A model generated the notes under the pieces. The model had not been told where the DNA came from. It was given only the letters and a program-made list of their open reading frames with translations, and did no database searches. From assembly GCF_910596095.1 (NCBI RefSeq), contig NC_056550.1, forward strand, positions 12,274,501-12,338,500: DNA of 64,000 nt, in the 5' to 3' direction. Below, piece by piece: positions 57,834 through 64,000 of this stretch. Origin of the DNA: Thunnus maccoyii. Its lineage: Eukaryota; Chordata; Actinopteri; Scombriformes; Scombridae. Position numbers and translations under genes: made by a program. Every line of letters begins with the position of its first letter. The first letter of the stretch is position 1.

Positions 57834-58320
57834 TTTGGGCACCTCACTGTTTAAGACAGATTTGAAAAACTGAGTGAATCTATCCTTAAATTTTCCCATG
57901 ACATTGTATAGTATAAATAAGGTTTCTGTTTCACTCTGTTCTGCATAAGTCACAGGTTATTTATACTTTTTTCCATTTTAATATTGCTGCAGGCATGCTA
58001 TTTTGAAGACATTTATTCATAACTCCATTACTCCAGAGGTGAATTTATTTCTATGTGTAGCCTACTGTCGGCATATATGAAATATGTATGATGGTTGAAT
58101 ATCTGCTTTGCTTCCAGCTTCACATGGGTATGAATAAATGCATACAAGCATAGATGCACAGAAGAATGAATATTAATGCACAGTCACATAAATGGCCTTA
58201 CAGTTAGGCCTCAGTATACTTTGTAGGGCATTATAGATAATGTAACTCCGTGTTTTATAGCAAACTATCAGCCAGACACAGGTATGTACAGTATGTATAT
58301 GTATGTAGGTGTATAGCACC
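57834..58320. other. Spacer, no gene seen
   Basis: AT-rich sequence leading into the CpG-rich region. Nothing supported. Confidence 0.5.
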
Positions 58321-59950
58321 CTGCAATTTGCACGGTTTCACTGTTTACAGCCACCAAGGGCGCGGCTTTATCCCTACTTTATATGCGCGCAGCGAGTTCA
58401 CTCAAGTTAAATAAGTACACATACACACACGCGCGCGCGGCCTACTTTTCCCAAATCTATCGCTCATATGCAGAGAGAGAGAGGGAGAGAGAGGGGGGGA
58501 GAGAGCAACTCAAAGAGAGAGAGACGTTTCTCATTGCAGGCTGCTGCTGTTGCTGTGCCAATGCGCAAACAGTCTACGCCGTGGGATAGGTCTCCCCAAA
58601 TTGAGGCTGCGCTCGAAACGATCATGCGATTGAATGACGAGCGCGTCATGCTTGTCTTCCTCCTCTTCTGTTCTGTGCGATCAGTGGCTCTGTGTTCCGC
58701 AATCCCCTGGGATACCGTACCGCCCTCGATGGCTCTGCTATCGGCGTCTCGCTCACACTGAATGGCTGCCTGGAGCAAGGGAAAGCGGGGAGAGAGAGCG
58801 CTGCGTCCCCTCCTTTGAACCAACGCTCCGCATCAACTTCCCAGCGAGGGGGGTGAGTGTCTTCTTGTCTGCCGTTGTGCGAGGCGTTCTGCCGGGGTCG
58901 TCTCAGGATCCACCGGCGGCGGCAGAGGAGGGGTGGGGGGTTGTATGAAGTGTGGGAGGGGAGAGGAGTCTGTGCCGGTGTCCTTAGTTAGCGCCGTGGG
59001 TTTGGGTTGAACGATCCAGTAGATACGGGACAATTAAAGTTTGGGGATAAGTAGGGGGTGATCCTAAACTTTCTTTACCCCAGCCTTTTCAAAAGACTGA
59101 AACGTTGCTTGTTATCGGCGTGGAGAGCGGCGTCTGTTGCTAAATCGTTACTTTCATGAAGGTCTTCTCACAAATATGCGAAAACGCGATGGCAGTCGGG
59201 TTTTTTGGCACGTCAGCCCTTGCGAGCGCCGGTTGTAAAGAATTGTGCCTTGTTGTGCCCCCCTCCCCTGCCGCCCCGCCCCCCCGCTCCGTGCCGCACT
59301 GGTTCCGTCTGGCTCGCCCTCAGCTGCTGCGTGTCCTGGGATGACCTGTTGATGTCGGTAGAATGGAGAATGGCAGGGGGAGCGATTTCCCCCATCACCA
59401 AAAAATTTAAATAAGCAACATTTTGGGCTTGACAACCGGCGTCGCCGCACCGCTACCTCGTCCACACAGGCAGTAAGTGTCATTGTTTATCTTTTGAGTG
59501 GGGGACTATCGCGGAAATGCTTGACATTGTGCAGCTGGGCTGAGTGTGCATGAGGTGGATGGTGCGCCGGGGCGAACCCAAAATATTTAACAGTGCTGTT
59601 AGCTTAGCCATTAGCCACCTCTATAGGCCTGCTGCGGATGGGAGAGGGCATCAAACGTTTCAGCGCTATCAGCCACAGGGGAAAGGAGGACACATAACGA
59701 CAGCCTAATACGCTGAAACTGTTTTAGATAAATGTATTGGAATGTCATTTCACAGGACGTCAACACTAACACACGGTCGCCCTCGCCGGGGTATCACCGG
59801 GGTTTGCTGCCAGCCTGTGTCGCCCCCCTCCCGGCGCCTCCCGGCTCCGCTGCCAGCAGACAGAGGAGAAGTCCCGGCTGCTAGACTGGCACACGGCGCG
59901 GTCCTATCTGTTCCCCCTATACCCGCCATCCTTTTAGGTTTAAACATTTC
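58320..59950 (+). promoter_or_regulatory. CpG-rich promoter-like region with first-exon donor
   Basis: Base composition changes abruptly to GC- and CpG-rich. A TATA-like TTTATATGCGCGC lies at about 58378, followed by a (GA)n tract (58470-58505), and a strong donor GG|GTGAGTGT at 58853. This fits a non-coding first exon (about 58410-58852) of a gene that extends to the right beyond the window. No coding sequence can be assigned and the gene is not identified. The strand is inferred from the TATA-donor order. Confidence 0.5.
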
Positions 59951-62126
59951 TGCACAGACATTTGAACACAGCTTCAGTAATAATGTATGGAGTTTAAGAA
60001 GTTTTGAGACGTTTGATGTCTGTGCTGATTTACCTATCCAGAGTCTTCCCTGTTAAGAATAATCCTGCATGTACTGTCTTGACTTGATAGGAGTAGCCTA
60101 CCACAGCCATGCAGGCATGGGCACTTGAGAAACCAGGAAATGCCTATAGAGGGAAAGCATTGTGTGCCAGCTGCACCAGTGACTCTACAGTAATCACCCT
60201 CATAGCAGTATAAAAGCCCTTGCTGTATTCAAACTGGATAAACTGGAAAGTTGTCAGACAATATAAGTTCCAAAATATGTTGACAGCCCTCCCATCATAA
60301 CATAACATAAGCCTTTTGAATGCGGGCGAACCATTCTTAAGGCTCAGTATGAAAAGTCTAAGGTCTTAAGTATGTTGCTTGTTTGACCTACATTCCTCTC
60401 TAGGCTGGTTGGTATGAGATCTAAGCCACAGGGGTCATTTCGGGTGGATTTCATTCTTTCACACTGGCTGCACTCTATATATTTAATAGAAGAAGAACCT
60501 GAGATGATCCCGTTCATCTCTGCAAGCCCCACAGCCCCTCCTTGCTACATAAAGACACACATGCAGACACACATACACACACACACACACGAGCACACAC
60601 AGTCACATTCTCTCTCACTGTCAGGGCAAACTGTGCAAACACACCCTGCTCTCAGCCCAGTGTTTGTGTGTCTTTATGTGCACGCATGTGTGCTTACTGC
60701 GGCTCGCCAAACTGTAAACAAGCAGTATTGTCTAATGCCTGTGTGTGAGTCAGTGTGCCTTTTGTGGGTTTGTTTGAGTTTGTGTGTGCGCATCTGTGTT
60801 TTAGTATGAGGGAGAGGGAGCTTGAGTGAGACGGAGACAAAGAGAGCATTTCTCTTTACCCTGGAGCTTGGCTAGGTCCCAAATGAAAGGCTTTGGATAT
60901 GATGGGGCGGCTCTCTCCAGCCCTCATCAGTCAGTCACACCAAAGTTAGTTGTATGCCTCTCACAGGGTGGGCTTCAATCAGTTTGTTCTCACAGTATCA
61001 GAGATTGTCTTTGTTTGGTATTGGTATTTTTCTGTGTGTGTGTTTGCTCAGCGTGCATTCATGCAACACTTTTAAGTGGTAAAGCATCCGTGTGAAAAGT
61101 AGCTTTATCTAGGCTATGCATGCACACTTGTGCAGTGCACCACTATATCCTCAGCTGTATGTATGTGAGAAATTTTATGACTGATATACTGCTTTATGTA
61201 AATGCTTATCTGTCTGATCTGTTGTATTCTTTGCTGTTATCTTGAGGGTAATATAGTAGATAGATAGACTTTATTGGTCCCCAAAGGGGAAACAACAATA
61301 GTCAACACATAAGAGAGAAAAAAAACATATAAAAACAAAGACAATCATGTGGGCTCAGAGGGCATATCATGCTTTTACATGTTAATCCCTGAATTCCTCC
61401 TCATGCCACTCTGTAGAATGAAAATTCAGAAACATAAAAGAATATATTTGGTATAATTTCTACATTGTGTCTTCACATATCCTATCACTGAATATGAAGC
61501 TACTGTATCTTACAGTATGAAGCAGAGGCCTGCAGACAGTGTTCATATCCACAGCAGAGGGAACATTGGTCCACTTACATTTAATATTGACAAAACATAA
61601 TATAGGAATCTTTGAGAGGGCGCAGGGCAAGGGGGTATGTTTGCCTTTCACTGTTTAGAAAAGTGAATGGAAACATGCTATGCGTTGTTTGTGTAGGCCA
61701 CACATTTGCACATAGAATAACAGAACTTGACCCAGTTATCTGAGGACACTGGATTTTATAGCTTGTAGAAGACAGAAAATAAAAAGGCTTTCACTGAGCC
61801 TGCTCCTGGCAATAACAACCACTGCACGGCTGAAGTGACGTATAGGATTAATGCAACGTAGATTATCCATGAATCCTTAAACAAAACTTTGTTTCGAATA
61901 TCAACGTCCTGTGAGCTGGACAGAAACTCTCGATAGGACTGTGTGAAGAAATATTTGCGGCCTATGTCAACTGGATATTCCAAGGGGTGTAATTTTTATT
62001 CAGAACTACTTTTCTTCAGAAAAGAGGCATTTCATTATGGATAATTTAGCCTATTAATGATAAAAATAGACTTCCATTGGATTTAATATGTGTTTAGAAA
62101 GACTGTCAACCATTTTATAGCGTCCA
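59951..62126. other. Probable intron or intergenic sequence
   Basis: A (CA)n tract lies at 60568-60600 with more CA/TG-rich sequence to 60800. A fish repeat-like stretch AGACTTTATTGGTCCCC lies near 61267. No exon supported. Confidence 0.5.
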
Positions 62127-62130
62127 TTAA

Positions 62131-62942
62131 AGGTAGAGTCAGTCAGTCTGGAGAATTTTTGATTGTTGATATTTGAACTAAACACACAAACAAATACACC
62201 CCTCCCTTTGTGCTCCTTCAGAAGCTCCGCCCCCCCAAATTCATGGACGCTCATTGCGAAGGCAATGACAAAAAAAGTAATAGAGCCACTTCTGTTTCTC
62301 TCGCACTGTATTTAAATTTACTGAACCAAAATAGTTTGCATGTCGGCTCCACAGGAAGAAATCAACAGTGTTTGTATTTATTGATTCACTGATGATTAAT
62401 AGGTTCAAAACACATACAGTGGGATATTAGTGTGATTTAAACAGCTGCCTGCTCAGATTACGCTTCACTAAACGCGACCAGAACAGACTCAGAGTGTAAA
62501 AAAAGGCGGGGGGGGTCTCCGTGAGACTGTCTCTGATTCAGTGTGCACTGATACATTTAATAAAATGGAAGTTTATCTGTTCAGTAAGAAAACACTTTCA
62601 ATGTGAATTGGCCACAACCTCTCTCTCTCCAGTTCGCCAGCCCTCCCCCACCATTCAACCAATGCTGGAGACGGGAGACCATCATGTCCTCACACAGACA
62701 GCTGCTCTGATGACTTCTCCCTGTCCTGTGTATGAACACCCCCTGTTGCTGATTGGCTGGAATAGTGTTGTGTGGCTCACTCCAAGCCACTGTGTTTACG
62801 TGCCCATTTACAGAGCCAGGGCTGCGTATGACCACCAAATTTTTTTTCAGCGCACACACAGAAGGGGCAGATAGCAGACCGCAATGAGATATTTGCTTAA
62901 TTTGACAAAAAGTGTATTGAATTGGAATCGCTGACTCTACCT
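62131..62942. mobile_element. TTAA-flanked DNA transposon (non-autonomous)
   Basis: The 812-bp element has inverted ends AGGTAGAGTCAG...CTGACTCTACCT. It is flanked on both sides by TTAA (62127-62130 and 62943-62946), the target choice of piggyBac-type elements. No transposase frame. Confidence 0.75.
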
Positions 62943-63434
62943 TTAATATAAGAGTCTGAGATTCCTCAGCTGTTTTGTTTTAGGTCTCTTCTCCTTGAGT
63001 CTTTTGTCATTTAACATTTCCATGTTATATTACACCTCCCCCTCCTCACATTACCTACTGATACCCCCCTCAAACCAAAGAAACAGTCCAGGATCAAACA
63101 GTTTTTGCCATTGTTCTGAATAGGCCTGGTCAAGTTATCGCACCAGGGATAAAGTACTGTAACCTGTGTATGAACAGGGTAATGACTGTATAGTTATTTT
63201 ATGGATAATCTCACAAAATCAGTCCTCATCAAACACATGCTGAGAACTGGTTGGGTACAAATGAGTTCTACCCATTGTTACTTCAACTTTAAGTGACAGC
63301 CTTTTGTGTCTTCCCTTTTCTTATCAAGTTTTTAGTTTGAATCTTTCCATGTCTTCTTGAACTCAACAAGATGGGGATCTGGCTGTGCAAGCTATGTTAA
63401 ATGACTGTATGGTTGACCCAAGTAAACAAATATC

Positions 63435-63742
63435 TAGCACTACAACTAACAGCAATTTTCATTATCGATTAATCTGTCGATTATTTACTCGATTAAACAA
63501 TTAGACATTTCAGAAAATGGTGTAAAATGTCAGTCACTGTTGTCTTAGTCCACAGCACAAAGATATCAGTTTACTATCATAGAGGACTAAAGAAACTAGA
63601 AAATATTCACATTTGAGCAGCTAGAAGAGAATTTGGGCATTTTTTCTTTAAAATGGACTTGATTTGTCATTTATCAAAATATTTGGCAATTAATTTTCTG
63701 CCGATTGACTAATCAATTAATCAACTGATCGTTGCAACTCTA
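63435..63742 (+). mobile_element. Short hAT-type MITE (copy 2)
   Basis: The 308-bp element is flanked by perfect 8-bp duplications CAAATATC (63427-63434 and 63743-63750). Its ends are TAGCACTACAAC and GTTGCAACTCTA. Same family as 39483-39815. No coding capacity. Confidence 0.85.
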
Positions 63743-64000
63743 CAAATATCCAACATTACAGTCAACCCTGTTGATGGGTGATGTGTATGTCATTAAATTT
63801 GCAGACCAAAGTTCTTATAAAAACAGAAAAAGTCTGGTACTTTCAAGTGAAGTTGAACCCATGTTTAATAACCAGTATTATACACAGAGTTTTATGTGTA
63901 TGGGGAATAACTTTGTCACTTATCTCTTTCTTGCACTCTTGTTTCTGTCTCTGTCTCTTTCCTAACAAGACCCTTTGGTGGTGTGCGTAGGCGCACCATG

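Noticed and set aside
60542..60809. Open frames rich in His/Thr
   Set aside because: They translate a (CA)n microsatellite.

Overview
The window is eukaryotic and reads as the D-J-C part of a teleost fish immunoglobulin heavy-chain locus (IGH). All immunoglobulin elements are on the + strand. The evidence is direct: recombination signal sequences (RSS) with 12- and 23-bp spacers, six JH segments with the WGKG motif, Ig-domain exons with phase-1 junctions, an IgM membrane exon that splices in frame to Cmu3, and a multi-domain Cdelta gene that needs Cmu1 for a complete chain. The J motif, the exon plan and the mobile elements (DIRS, L2, L1, hAT) fit a ray-finned fish, probably a percomorph. The species is not identifiable from the sequence alone.

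Layout. 1-10.1 kb: ten DH segments, each with a 12-bp-spacer RSS on both sides, in a tandemly duplicated array of about 2.1-kb units that alternate a G-rich D (type A) with a CAATATGACGGC-like D (type B). 10.1-18.1 kb: spacer holding a truncated, reverse-strand DIRS retrotransposon (about 11.77-15.56 kb), itself interrupted by a hAT-type element with an 8-bp target duplication. 18.19-19.83 kb: six JH segments with 22/23-bp-spacer RSS. 20.36-25.41 kb: IGHM (Cmu1-Cmu4 with secretory tail, TM1, TM2). 25.4-26.16 kb: mu-delta spacer with a perfect octamer, three CACCTG E-boxes and a 41-bp near-perfect palindrome, the best candidate for the 3' mu enhancer. 26.16-38.2 kb: IGHD with delta1, seven copies of a delta2-delta3-delta4 cassette repeating at exactly 1340 bp, then delta5, delta6, delta7, TM1 and TM2. 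38.2-58.3 kb: downstream flank crowded with transposons (two more DIRS copies in opposite orientations, an L2 insertion, hAT elements, an L1 fragment, a long inverted repeat). 58.3-59.9 kb: a CpG-rich, promoter-like region with a strong splice donor, probably the 5' end of the next gene. 59.9-64 kb: no recognisable exons, but two short DNA transposons with clear target duplications.

How it works together. V (outside the window), D and J are joined under the 12/23 rule. A J donor splices to Cmu1. Cmu1-4 gives secreted IgM (449 constant residues from my exon model), and Cmu1-3 plus TM1/TM2 gives membrane IgM (370). Alternatively Cmu1 splices to Cdelta1 and continues through the cassettes to the delta membrane exons. 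If every cassette exon is used, the IgD constant region is about 2661 residues with 25 delta Ig domains, which is exceptionally large. All junctions are phase 1, so any whole cassette can be skipped without a frameshift.

The main novelty candidates are the seven near-identical delta cassettes, the paired-D tandem array with its RSS decay, and the octamer/E-box/palindrome cluster between Cmu and Cdelta. Exon limits come from splice-site and frame inspection only. No alignments or searches were run.
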